A stretch of 64,000 nucleotides of DNA from Stratiolaelaps scimitus (lineage: Eukaryota; Arthropoda; Arachnida; Mesostigmata; Laelapidae). The notes below the pieces were generated by a model. The model was not told where the DNA came from and did no database searches. It saw only the letters and a program-made list of their open reading frames with translations. The position numbers and the translations under genes are program-made. Within the stretch, counting starts at the first letter, position 1. Each line of letters starts with the position of its first letter. Below are positions 34,443 through 44,961 of this stretch, piece after piece. The stretch lies in assembly GCA_019614645.1 (NCBI GenBank), contig JABWDB010000048.1, positions 1,046,001 to 1,110,000 on the forward strand, written 5' to 3'.

Positions 34443-34452
34443 ATGAACCAAT

Positions 34453-35877
34453 ATAACGTTGTCAGCGTGGCGGCTCGTTGGATTTAATTCTATCTAATTC
34501 TAATTCTATCTCGATATGTCCCGGAGTAAATCCCATGGTGCAGGACAGAATTCATTTTTGTCAATGCCCTTCGTGAAAACTCGTTTTTGCTGCGAAAGCT
34601 TCATACGTTTGACAAAATCGGAAATCCGCTGTTCACATATATCGTATCGAGAATAATCGTCGGTTGCAGAGTCCTTTTTCTGCGTGGCTCCTATCTGGTC
34701 CAGTAAATGAGGAATGATTCCCCTGAGTGTATATCTGTTCTCTATTGTAAAGTTCAGACACTAGACTACTTACAATCTCGTAAACACTATCTCTCATTTG
34801 TCAAACGAATGCTACAGCAGCAATATTCCTTGTGGGAATACGCTCGAAGACGGTAATTAGAGATGTGACAAGCATTTACCAATAATCACTACACATAAGT
34901 ATATCTATAGGTCAATTATAAAAGTGAGCGACAATTGTACCCCCCCCCCCTCTAAACGTTAACTACATCTAAGGATAACACCCTCCTTTACAGATATCCT
35001 TAATAGGATATCTAGAACGATGTATACCTCTGCGTGAGTCACTCTGCCCATCCTGATTCGATTGAGCGTCTTTACAACGTCTAGTGGTTGTAAACGCGGG
35101 CCCCGTAGGGGAAAATGACATGAGAAATTGTGGTTGAGTTTGGGTAGCTCCGATACGCTATCAGGTCTCTATGAAAGGGCTAAGCAACCATATCTGTGAT
35201 GAGTTGTTAGCCGTACTAGCTAGGGTCGCCTTTATCACAAGTATATCAAGCATAATGATTACTGAAGAGTAATCGATTGATCACAAGGTTTTATCTTGAC
35301 CATGTGCGTGATGTTTGAGGAGGAAGCGCATATTTTGTGACTAGTATATCGGAATAAATAATAGTGAGCATATCCAGTGAATAAACACTGCTAGTGCTCA
35401 ACTTTGATTGTTAAAAGATGCTTGGTAAGTTTATTTAATTTTAGCAGTGGCCGGCAATTGTAATATAATTATAATAAATAATTAATAATAATTTAATTAT
35501 AATAAATAATTATAGGATATCCTCAAAACAAATATATCTGCCTTAAGCCAAGTCCCAAAAAGAAATTGCGTTGCCCCTCCTCTGAATATCTAAAGAAACC
35601 CTTATTGTCTTTATGGATATCGGGTAAACTGTTATCAATATATATATGGGTTCGAAACATAGCGTTTCTATTTACAATAATTTTATATATTTCCTCTTAC
35701 AATATTTGTTTTCAGATAATAATAGTTCCTTATCGAAAAAATATACATACTAATGTTCTGAAAGTGGAAAAACGCAGGTCCGTGCCATGCCATGTACCCG
35801 GATGTCCCCGGTGTCTCGTTTCCTTAACAAAATCCACCAATAAACTAACCGTTCTTTTTCTACGTCCGATTTTCGTC
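34453..35877. other. AT-rich, no confident gene
   Basis: It includes a short sequence shared with 51596-51628 and a C10 run near 34939. The frame at 35566-35946 is unrecognised. Confidence 0.5.
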
Positions 35878-36135
35878 CTTAAACCTTTAACTCAGTCCAT
35901 GGAACCGCTGCCGTATTTCCGTGTCATCAGATCCACGCCCCCTTAGAACACAGATATGCAACGGTGAGCAACGAACCCGTGAAGCAAAAGTTCCCCATTG
36001 ATCAATGAATGAATTTTCCAGGCTGGCACTCACCCTTAAACATTTAACATTCAGTCCACGACGCAACTGGCTTCGGCATAAGGTCAGTCCCTTATAAAAG
36101 CAAATGTTCAACGGAGGAGATCGAACCCCATGTGT
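35878..36135 (-). mobile_element. SINE-B, two diverged copies in tandem
   Basis: Minus-strand tail and head pieces at about 35878-35975 and 36025-36135. Each has an ACTGAGTT or GGACTGAATG block, and the second keeps GGGGTTCGATCTCCTCCG. Confidence 0.6.
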
Positions 36136-36339
36136 CCCTTCGCTGACATATATCGTCAGTGTCGACTGTCGATCGAAAGGATTTCTGCAGGGTAGCCATC
36201 ATAGTAAGATGATGAAGAGAATGATTACAGATGATAAAGGGGAAATTCTATTAGGGTACTATATACAGTATTATTAGATAAGAACTAGACTCGTTGTACT
36301 GTGGCCTCGCTTTTAAACACGTTCATACAAGACAGTTTG

Positions 36340-36340
<1 letters not shown>

Positions 36341-36370
<30 letters not shown>
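36341..36370. repeat. (TA)n microsatellite
   Basis: About 30 bp of TA. Confidence 0.95.
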
Positions 36371-36373
<3 letters not shown>

Positions 36374-36694
36374 AGTTTTTTAATAATGGTGTCATTTACA
36401 AAAACTGAAACGAGAATGAACGATTACTTGTTACACTTAGCTAATTATCATAAAAGTGGTGAGCACGTCGTCGAAGGACACTGAAAGACGCCACGAGTAA
36501 TGAATATCCTCGACTACTCTATTGTTGTTGCTAAACATCATCTTGTGACCAATGATTACCAGTCTATTCGAGCAATGTTAATTAGTCAATTAGGGGATCG
36601 ATTCCGTCCTATACCGATCGAGTGGGCATTCGTGCGTTCGTGTTATAGAGAAGCAGAGGAAAATATCTTTAGCTAGAGATAATTAGATAGTCCG

Positions 36695-36785
36695 AACGTC
36701 AATTATGAAGCTTGATGCCGAAATCGGTACCGTCGACTGAGTTCAATGTTTCAGGCTCTGAGTTAGCCCGAAAAATGTACTTCGA
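36695..36785 (+). mobile_element. SINE-B tail copy
   Basis: GTCAATTATGAAGCTTGATG, CGACTGAGTTCAATGTTTCA and CCCGAAAAATGTACTTCGAT, running into GATAGTTA repeats. Confidence 0.7.
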
Positions 36786-36860
36786 TAGTTAGATATAGTT
36801 AGATAGTTATGATAGATGGTTAGATATACTTAGATAGTTATAATAGATAGTTAGATATAG
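36783..36860. repeat. GATAGTTA-type tandem repeat
   Basis: Irregular GATAGTTAGATATA units follow a SINE-B tail and may be its expanded 3' end. Confidence 0.8.
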
Positions 36861-36999
36861 ATGCCGTGGATGTTAAATGTCCACGAGTATGCCCGGAAAA
36901 TTTAATCAGACATCGCTATATAATTAGATAGTTACAAATAAATAAAAAAAAAGGCAAAAGTAAACTTCCCAAGCAGATCCTCTCAGAGCTTCTTAGCCA

Positions 37000-37205
37000 A
37001 CATCGAACTCAGTCCACAACGGTACAACAACTGCTTTCGGCATAAGCCCTCATAAGATGGATCCCCCGCCCCCCGCCAACCCAAACTCCCCTTTAAATGC
37101 AAATCTCACCGGTGGGGATCAAACCCCTTCGAATGAGCACCTACCTCCGTCTCCTCCAATTGCAACGCAGCCGAATGCACCCACCAGGCCACCGGGCCTT
37201 CGGCA
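37000..37205 (-). mobile_element. SINE-B, full-length copy
   Basis: Minus strand: GGTGGCCTGGTGGGTGCATT, TTGCAATTGGAGGAGACGGA, GGTGCTCATTCGAAGGGGTT (B box), a TTTGCATTTAAAGGGG link and GAAAGCAGTTGTTGTACCGT. The best-preserved copy of the family here. Confidence 0.8.
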
Positions 37206-37565
37206 TAGATACATCCACAGATAGACACATATAGAGATCCAGTCGTTATGCTGCACATTCGTTCGCTTTACCGATGTTGTTTTTGTTATCGCTGCCCGTC
37301 ACCATATATATATATAGTGGTTCCATTCTGTTCCATCTTCGCTGTGTTGAGAGTTCCCCCGTTGTTGTCGTCGTCATCGTGCCGGCAATCCCATTCGTTT
37401 TCTGTCTGTCGATACTGACGTTCGTCTCGACCCGCCTAATCGTCCGTGGCTCCCTGTGGCACCGGTGTCGGCGGCGACGGCGTCGTCGTCGGCAGCGCTA
37501 TTGAGACGATTGCAGTGAACATGGAATGAATTTTGATGCGGAACCAAAAATAATCGTGACTTGAC

Positions 37566-37594
37566 GATCGGGCCCTGGCGGCCAGGGCCCGATC
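37566..37594. repeat. Perfect 13-bp GC-rich hairpin
   Basis: GATCGGGCCCTGG, loop CGG, then CCAGGGCCCGATC. Confidence 0.9.
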
Positions 37595-38054
37595 TGATCG
37601 CGGCGATGGCCCGAACAGACCCCGCTGGAGAAGGCGACCACTCGAAACAATGAAGCGTGTGTGCGTTTTTTTTCTTCTTGTTTCTTTTGCCGGTGTTCGC
37701 GCACATGACAATCATTACTGGTGCATAGAACATGCTGATTGAGTAGTTTGCCGTCTACATGATCATGCATGGCATTCATTCGCGGTCTTTGGATGGATTC
37801 GTCATCTCGAAATGTGAGTTATAGTGAGTGATTCGGGTGGGGAGTGTCGCTGGGTCGGTGTATTTGGGAGTGCTATTTCAAAATGTCACTATCACACCTG
37901 GCCGGCTGGCCTATCGAGACTTGATTTGATTCGTGCTACGGGTACATTCGACGGGTGTTTAGCTATGTTTATGTTTGTTTGTTTTTGGTTTATGTTTTCG
38001 GGATTGACTCTCGAATGAGTTAGAGATTTAACAGTGTTCAGGGACGAACTGCTT

Positions 38055-38135
38055 GCTCCTTGTTTCCACAAGACCCCCTCAGCCCCAATCCCTTTAAAAG
38101 CCGATACGCAACGGGTGGGGATCGAACCCACTGCT
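38055..38135 (-). mobile_element. SINE-B fragment
   Basis: Minus strand: GGGTTCGATCCCCACCCGTT and CTTTTAAAGGGATTGGGGCT. Confidence 0.6.
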
Positions 38136-38204
38136 ACTACTACTACTACTAGCTAAGTAATGTTTCCCCGGGGTCTGACCCTCTCTTTCTCACAGCCTTA
38201 AGCA

Positions 38205-38385
38205 TTTAGGCAGCCATATAACAACTGCTTTCGGCATTGCCATATAAGACGTCCCGCAACTCTGTGTTCCGGTGGCGTTGTGGTACGCCACTTCGTGTAC
38301 GCCACTCGTGGGCAACCGGATGACACACGTAGATGCTCACACGAGTTTGATCCTCATCGCTGTCCTGCATAATTGCTAATTGGCA
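38205..38385 (-). mobile_element. SINE-B-like rearranged copy
   Basis: GAAAGCAGTTGTTATATGGC on the minus strand, next to a head-like block containing GTGTGAGCATCTACGTGTGT. The order differs from the full-length copy. Confidence 0.5.
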
Positions 38386-38825
38386 CAACATTTCTCATTG
38401 CATTTCCCTACGACAGGAGATGGTGTCCTACTATCGTTACACCAATGCAGATGTGCTGGTTGGAGGTTGGACAGTCAGCGCACCCGGGTCCGCATCGATG
38501 AATGAAGGACTTCGCTTGACGAAAAGCAGCTATGAGTAGCCCAGGAACTACTGGATAAGGTGCATACTGCTTCCGCCTCTTGCCATCAGGGTTCTCTAGT
38601 GGTGGTGACAGTAATGGGCCACATTCTCGGGCAAAAATCATTTGTGTGAATCTCGGGGTAAGTGCGGATGCATTTTATAGTGTTTTCCAAAACAAGAGAA
38701 AGAAAGCCCTTGTAAGCAATACTAAGGCCCCTAAATTGGTCATATTGGCCATGGTAAACGAGTTAGTGAAGCTTTGAATCAGACTTACAGGGTTTAAAGT
38801 TTTACCTCAAGCCACCTTGCCTTCA

Positions 38826-39000
38826 GTACGGTGGCTTCGACGGTCGCTGGCTAAGAAGTCTCTGACTATTTAATAGTAAGAAGGAGACCGCAGATTCGAG
38901 TTGTTCCCTCCACGTAGTGGCATAGATCAAGGGAAGAGCACTTCTTAAACGTTGTCAAAAAAAACAAAGTCCTGCAATTCCGTTAATAATAAACCTATAA
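38826..39000 (+). mobile_element. SINE-A, diverged full-length copy
   Basis: A head with GGTGGCTTCGACGGTCGCTG and a degenerate B box (AGATTCGAG) is followed by an A-interrupted tail ending in AATAATAAACC. Confidence 0.7.
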
Positions 39001-40507
39001 TAAAACTCGTAATCGTTCTACGAAACTTGAGTTGCCTTTGAATCAAGCCAGTTTTCCAAGTAGACACATAACATGCAATGTTCAAGCAATGACTATTATC
39101 ATAGGTATGGCCATATCCCTGTGAATCGATCGGTCTGCCTCCGGGCAGCAGATCTGACGTCAGCAGTGCTTCGGCTCATTGTTGTCCATCCACAGCGGGC
39201 GGAATAGATTAATGAATATGAGCTTGTTTATATAATGATAATGTCCACACATTACACTGACTGCATTGCAACATCACTGCGCGTGTTGTTGACCAGCTGA
39301 CTGCATGCTGTCGTTCCGCCGCTGTTCTGTTTCTGTAATTAGCATTATGGCTGTGTGTGCGTGAGTCCGTTAGTGAGTTGTGCCTTCGGTGATAGATGAT
39401 CATGGAGGCAAGATCTGAATGGGTGGCTGATTTTTCGCTGTGTATCCGACGCTGTTGCTTCTGCAAAGTGGAATCGAAATTATGGGGCAGACGTTAACAG
39501 AAGCTCTACCACGACGCTGGAAGCAGATGGACCGAACCTGCGGCATGAGCGTGTGCCTATGGTCGGTGGTGAAACTGGGCGATAATCTCCGACTAAATGT
39601 CATCTGGTGGCTTCCACCGACACTCGGTGTCAATAGCACAGTTGTGATACACTGACAGCTACAGAAACTTACGTAGGACACCTAATCCATGCACGAGGGT
39701 ATTGTACAGGTTTACGAGCTTCGACAGGTTCGTCATGTTCTCTGAGGTTTACAAGGGGTGTCAATCACCCGATTATAAGCAGACACCCCCATTCAACAAC
39801 CCGCCGGAACGCGATACCAGCAGTGACAACTCGAACGATGAACTTCGAAGCGTGCGTGTGTCCGCGCAAGCATTTGTCAACGTCAGATAATAGCCATAAT
39901 CGCGATAAGAGTAATGTGACTATGGAAGTCACTGGTGTGTTTATTACCACTAGCGTACTATAGGCTACCCCGAAATGAAGAAGCTCTCTATTCACAAAAA
40001 ACAAATTACCTTCGTCACGACATCGTCCACAACGGCAACGGAAGCGCCCTGCGAGCGGCTTTCATGTCACCAAGGTCAATTCTTATGCTTCCCATACCGT
40101 GAGGCCTCATTGATGTCCGTGAGACACGCACGACACATTGTCTCCTCTGGCGAACAAACAAATATTCTTGTTGCTGCTGCTGCTGTCGTTGTTGTGGCTG
40201 AACTTTTCGCGCGCGTGGCTTTTTCAGAGCGGCCAGACCATAGACCTCGGCTATGTCTTTCGTGTGTTGGCGGCAACGTCTCGAGTTTTTTCATAGTAAC
40301 GATATGATATCACATATGACACTCAGTCCGCGGGAATACAGAGCTAAAGTAGATCGTCTGAGAGAACAGCTAGCTCCTCTTCAGTGTTGTTGTTCAAACA
40401 GCATGATTTGTGGGAATGAGCTGGGATGAGACAATGGGTGTTACCCAGACTCAAATTGATACTGACAATGATGATACAGGTTCATCTGATGGAGGAAGAC
40501 CATGCGG
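39001..40507. other. No confident gene
   Basis: A plus frame at 39440-39655 is moderately coding-like but unrecognised. Confidence 0.45.
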
Positions 40508-40523
40508 TCATCTACTAGAAACT

Positions 40524-40680
40524 GTTTTTTCGAGCGGACCCTCAGCTGTTCCCCTTTTATCTGACCTAGGCCTCAGCTCTTGCCCTTTTAGGTATTACTA
40601 TGAGAGGACCTGTCCGGGGCCACCTTTGCTTATTCTCTGCCTTACTCGTACCTGACAAGAATCTTCAGATAAAGAAAGTG
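40524..40680 (-). mobile_element. Family D retroposon copy
   Basis: A 5'-truncated minus-strand copy with a T6 run at its left end and the conserved CAGCTGTTCCCCTTTTATCT block. A 10-bp direct repeat, TCATCTACTA, lies at 40508-40517 and 40684-40693, close to but not flush with the T run. Confidence 0.75.
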
Positions 40681-40693
40681 CGCTCATCTACTA

Positions 40694-41374
40694 AGTGATG
40701 TACATGTGTAGGAATATTCGACATCTTTGAGGAGAGGATCGCCCATGTGTTGTTTATTAGTCGACGCTAATATTAGTGTTGCCAATAGTCTTGCTTGAGG
40801 TCGATCACTGGCTAACGTAGTAAGATGTTGCATGACTGTTCCAGTTTATCATTTTCTAATTAGCATCCGAAGACAAATTACGCCAACGTGAAATCCACAT
40901 GAACGAAATCACTGGCTGCTTGTTGCTGCCGAATATTGCTTCTCTCCCACTGTAACTAACTTCGTAACGTAAAAAAAAAAGCATGCTCGAGTTTCATCAT
41001 AGATGCATCTTAAGGCCTCGATACGAACCTGGTGGTGGATCTTAATCTTTTCTTGGGCGTGATTACGGAAATGGCTGATGCACACACGCGCGCTAGTGTG
41101 GGCATCTCACACCCCCATAGAGCCCCATTCCTTTGACCCTCCGAGATGTTTCGAGTCCATCGGGTTACGGGGCGATTGCTCGAGCAGGAGTCCCGCTCCG
41201 GAGACGCATCACGATTCGCGTGTCAAAAAAAGTGCCTTGAAATATAAAGGACAAACAAAATTATGGCAGGGTTGGAAACCCGAAATCTCACAACAAGATG
41301 GGTAGAATTTGACGATTATGTAAAAATACTCAACCTTCGCTAGCCAAGGTTGTCACTTGTGCTCTGAATACATC
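40694..41374. other. No gene seen
   Basis: Mixed-composition DNA without recognisable frames. Confidence 0.55.
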
Positions 41375-41517
41375 TGGTAAAGGTAAAGCTTGATTGGTTT
41401 AGTAAAGGAGCTGTAATTTCGCTATGCTTAAGCTCTCTGTTATCATGCAGCGGGGCTCGAACCCGCGACCTCTGGCTTTCGACAGCCGGAGACTTAGCCG
41501 TCCAAGTCACCGCTCTG
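41375..41517 (-). mobile_element. SINE-A, full-length copy
   Basis: On the minus strand the head (with B box GGTTCGAGCCCC), the anticodon-like stem and the tail ending CTTTACC are all present. Confidence 0.8.
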
Positions 41518-41715
41518 ACTTGGACATTGGTTTTTGATACATTGTTGACTAGATAGCCAATGCAAAGGTTCTAGCCCGTTGCCAGACATAAGTTGGCCTT
41601 TGGTTCAGTAGCTCCCCAAGGTTCAATGGCTTTACGGAACATCGTTGACAGTGTAGTTCGGGTTGCTGCTTAATGATGGGGTTATATTTGTTGGGGCGGG
41701 GGGTATCTCATGGAG

Positions 41716-41747
41716 GTTCCTGGTCCCCCGGCTGGGGGACCAGGAAC
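41716..41747. repeat. Perfect 14-bp hairpin
   Basis: GTTCCTGGTCCCCC, loop GGCT, then GGGGGACCAGGAAC. Confidence 0.9.
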
Positions 41748-41854
41748 AAGCGATCGGACACCCCAGTTAACCACAACTAAACCAACAACTGGCATCATTT
41801 AACAATGTCCATGAAACCGCGTTCGCATTTCTTCACAAGGACAACTTCTTCGTC

Positions 41855-41925
41855 ACACTGGCCCTAAATGCAAGCGTGCAACGGTGCCAAGCTCGACCCA
41901 ACCAGTCCATTCTGCATCACCAGCT
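41855..41925 (-). mobile_element. SINE-B fragment
   Basis: Minus-strand GGTTGGGTCGAGCTTGGCAC and TTGCACGCTTGCATTTAGGG, resembling the B-box to linker region. Confidence 0.4.
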
Positions 41926-41981
41926 GAACAAGGAAATCTCAAGCAAAACATCTCAGCTATAAGGCTATATATTATAGGTTT

Positions 41982-42067
41982 AGGTTCGAATCCCGTTGCA
42001 TGACATATAAGAGAACTTAAGCATTCTATGCAGTTCCTTTAATAAATCAATAAAGCCTTACCTTACC
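41982..42067 (+). mobile_element. SINE-A, 5'-truncated young copy
   Basis: It starts near the B box and matches the 27711-27850 copy except for one base in the tail (TAAAGCC versus TAAAGTC). The shared GCATTCTATGCAG variant defines a subfamily. Confidence 0.85.
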
Positions 42068-43115
42068 ATATACAATACAATTTCAAATCTGCCGATTTCA
42101 CATCGAGCCATAGTCCTTTCAATTCGGTGTACGAATCCGGCAAGCGGATACGTTAGATCGACTACAGAAATGATCCTGTGACGTACGATCTTAATTCGGT
42201 CGTCCGTGAGTCTTACCCGCGTCGAGTTGATGTAAGAGCAAGCTCTCTCTCTTTTCGTTGTCTCTTTACTTCTTCTTAGGACAACTTTTTCTGCCTTTGC
42301 GGGGCGTAGGTGTCCACATGACGTCAGGGTCCCTCTGATACGGTAGCATAACATGACGTAGAGTTACGCATGTGCTATCAAGGGTAATAGTATGCCTCGT
42401 TCGGTCCATATTGTGTTTTTCAGAACTGTCGAGGCGCGCGCCAGCCAGCCAGCATGCGTGCGTATTCGTGCGTCTTGTTGCAGCGATCAGCCAGCGCGGT
42501 CGGTCGCCGCAATCTGCCCGATCGCATCGGTCGACACCCAACGCTAATGATAACGATTATGAGACCGGATTCCTCCACCTCTGCCTTCTCGGAGAGCGCA
42601 AAGCACAATGGGAATCCGTGGACGATTTCCGGTCGACCTGGAACAACGATAGAATACGGCTCGGTGGAACAAACACCAGCACGTGTCCGGCGTCGCGGCG
42701 CTCGTAATAGCGGAATATCACGGGGAAAATTGTGAAAAAACCCAACATTGATACGAATTGACGGGGTCGAACGGCGACGATCAGTTGGCATCACATCGGA
42801 GCAGGCGAAAACTCACTTCGTTCCTGATGCCCTTTTGCGTTTCGGTCGACATTGCCGAGAAGGGATTCTGAGAGGGTCGTTAGATTTCCTTATGGGTCTA
42901 GTGTGTGTACTGGCAGATGATCAGCTTAAACTATTGCTCTGGTCGGCCGCCTCTAGCGGGGAGTTTTGCGCGTCAAAACTTTTGACGGACGCCAGGCGGA
43001 GAAGTTTCTGCAAATATTTCTATTAGAAATGTGTCTCATAATATCAATGATGTCTATTCTAAATATTCTATATATAGGGTAGGCTGTTCCTTGATGTAAT
43101 AGCTCTTTTTTTTTT
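42068..43115. other. No confident gene
   Basis: GC-richer DNA with overlapping frames (for example 42420-42794 minus and 42748-43026 plus), none recognisable. Confidence 0.5.
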
Positions 43116-43170
43116 GCGAGAACTTAAGCATTGTGAAACTGCAGTTCCTAAAATAAACCACTAATGATAT
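43116..43170 (+). mobile_element. SINE-A tail fragment
   Basis: GAGAACTTAAGCATTGTGAA followed by CAGTTCCTAAAATAAACC. Confidence 0.65.
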
Positions 43171-43560
43171 GTAGCTCAGCGGGGGCAATTGCAATTGTTG
43201 CCCACTATTTTAAGTGAATATACTCGTTCGAGTCGCTGATTATATTATCGATAGTATTTATTTAATATAAGCTTTTCGTTGTCTCCATGATAGAGCAAAA
43301 TATAAGCTCTCTTCTCAAAGTCACTGTACGACTTAATGCTCTCTAGTATTAAGTGCATATATGGGAGGGCGGGGGAGGCGGTTGCGGAAGTGATGGTTTA
43401 CAAGCAGCGAACTCTATTGAGAGATGCTACGGGGGTGAGAAAGCCTAGTGAGTTTGTACGACGTCTGCCAACGCATCTTAACAAGGATCAAGATGTGTCG
43501 CACACGAACAGATCGAACGTTGTGCCGATATCGCGTTTACAACGCTGCTAGGTCGGCTCG

Positions 43561-43800
43561 TTGTCAAATCTTAGCATTAGGTTGCCCTTCAAGGTTATCG
43601 TTCGCGATATATCCGCCCTTGACTATTGTCGTAGTTCTCGCTACAGTGGTCACAGTGGCCTGCTTTCCACGCGGGTACACGCTAAGGCGAATGAGACGGC
43701 TGGGTCTGGCCTAGTGAGCTTCGAGCCGTTACCGTGGATTGCTGGGTGCTATAAACCGGATGTACCTGAAAACACCGGATCATCAGATCCTACTTACTGA
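43561..43800 (+). pseudogene. Possible further retrotransposon endonuclease remnant
   Basis: The frame contains a segment around residues 30-55 (HAKANET, LVSFEP, YKPDV) whose order loosely resembles the H..LND, REP and RPDG landmarks of the R2-type C-terminus. Similarity is weak and no zinc knuckle is intact. It could equally be chance. Confidence 0.25.
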
Positions 43801-43854
43801 TCCCTTTGCCTCTTGACCAAGCACAGCCTGACATTCACATTCGTCATCAAAACT

Positions 43855-43887
43855 AATAATAATAATTATTATTATTATTATTATTAT
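43855..43887. repeat. (AAT)n/(ATT)n inverted microsatellite
   Basis: AAT repeats followed directly by ATT repeats, a potential hairpin. Confidence 0.9.
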
Positions 43888-44930
43888 AGTTCAGTGAGTT
43901 AATTAATATCCGGTCGGCCGAGTGTGCAACACCACCCGCGCGCCGTTAGCCCGAATTCAGTTCACAATCCCTCAGAATCCCTGAGTGCAGCTCGCCCATC
44001 AGTGTCCTGACGAACACACAGAGTCCCTGTTCCAGCCGCCGGTTGGATCAATATATCCCCAATACCTATTTGTGACCGGCGAATTACGCGCGGCAACCAG
44101 TGAAACCCGTTAGTCCAGCCACTCGGTCTCGTGTCAGCAGATCGCTAGGTCACTTTTCTTAGTAGTGTCTGCCTATGGAACAACAGGTAGCCTCAAAACG
44201 ACCCAAACGACCGATCGAGCGAGCGAGCGAGCGAGCGACGATGATGCCACCACCAGAGCAGTCCTATCCAATAGCAGCTCTAGTAGCAGTAGCAGCAGCA
44301 GTAGTTGTATGACCGCCGTCAGCAAACATCCATAGGGAGTTAACCCACCTCTGCTGGTTCTAGCTCGATGTATCGTCGCTCGACTCGGCTCAGCTTTGTC
44401 CGCGCGAGCGTGCAAGCCTCCACGAAGCGGCATCGGCGGTGGAGACGGCTGCGGCGGCGGCGGCGGCTTCGGCGGTGGTGGCGGCGGTGGTAGGAACGCA
44501 TTGGCAAGAAGGCAAGCAACATTGGTAAGTGGACTTCATCCTTTCCCACTCGGCTGTGTGGCCCTTTCTGTCTGTTTGCTCGGCCTTCTTGTGCCTGTGA
44601 CTGTCGGAACGTTGTCGTCGTCGTCGTCTGACGACGAAACGCTACCGGTGCTCCTGCTGCTGCTGCAGCCGTTGCCGCTGCCGCTGTCTCCTTGTCGGTG
44701 AACGCAAGCGGCAGTCAGTTCGACGCGCGCCAGTGGTCGAAGTTGTTCGGGCCGGACAGACGGGCCAGCGTGACACGATTCGATTTAGCGCACACACCTG
44801 GGCCGTGCCGTGCCACAACAACAACAGCAACGCCAGCAGCAGCGCTAGCAGCGGTAGGAGCCGTCGCCACCACCGTTGGCACTGGAGCGGGCTGTGGACC
44901 AGAGCAGAGGCGATCTTTGTGGTAACGACG

Positions 44931-44957
<27 letters not shown>
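44931..44957. repeat. (TA)n microsatellite in the yurt leader region
   Basis: A TA tract inside otherwise GC-rich DNA, within the proposed leader intron. Confidence 0.95.
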
Positions 44958-44961
<4 letters not shown>

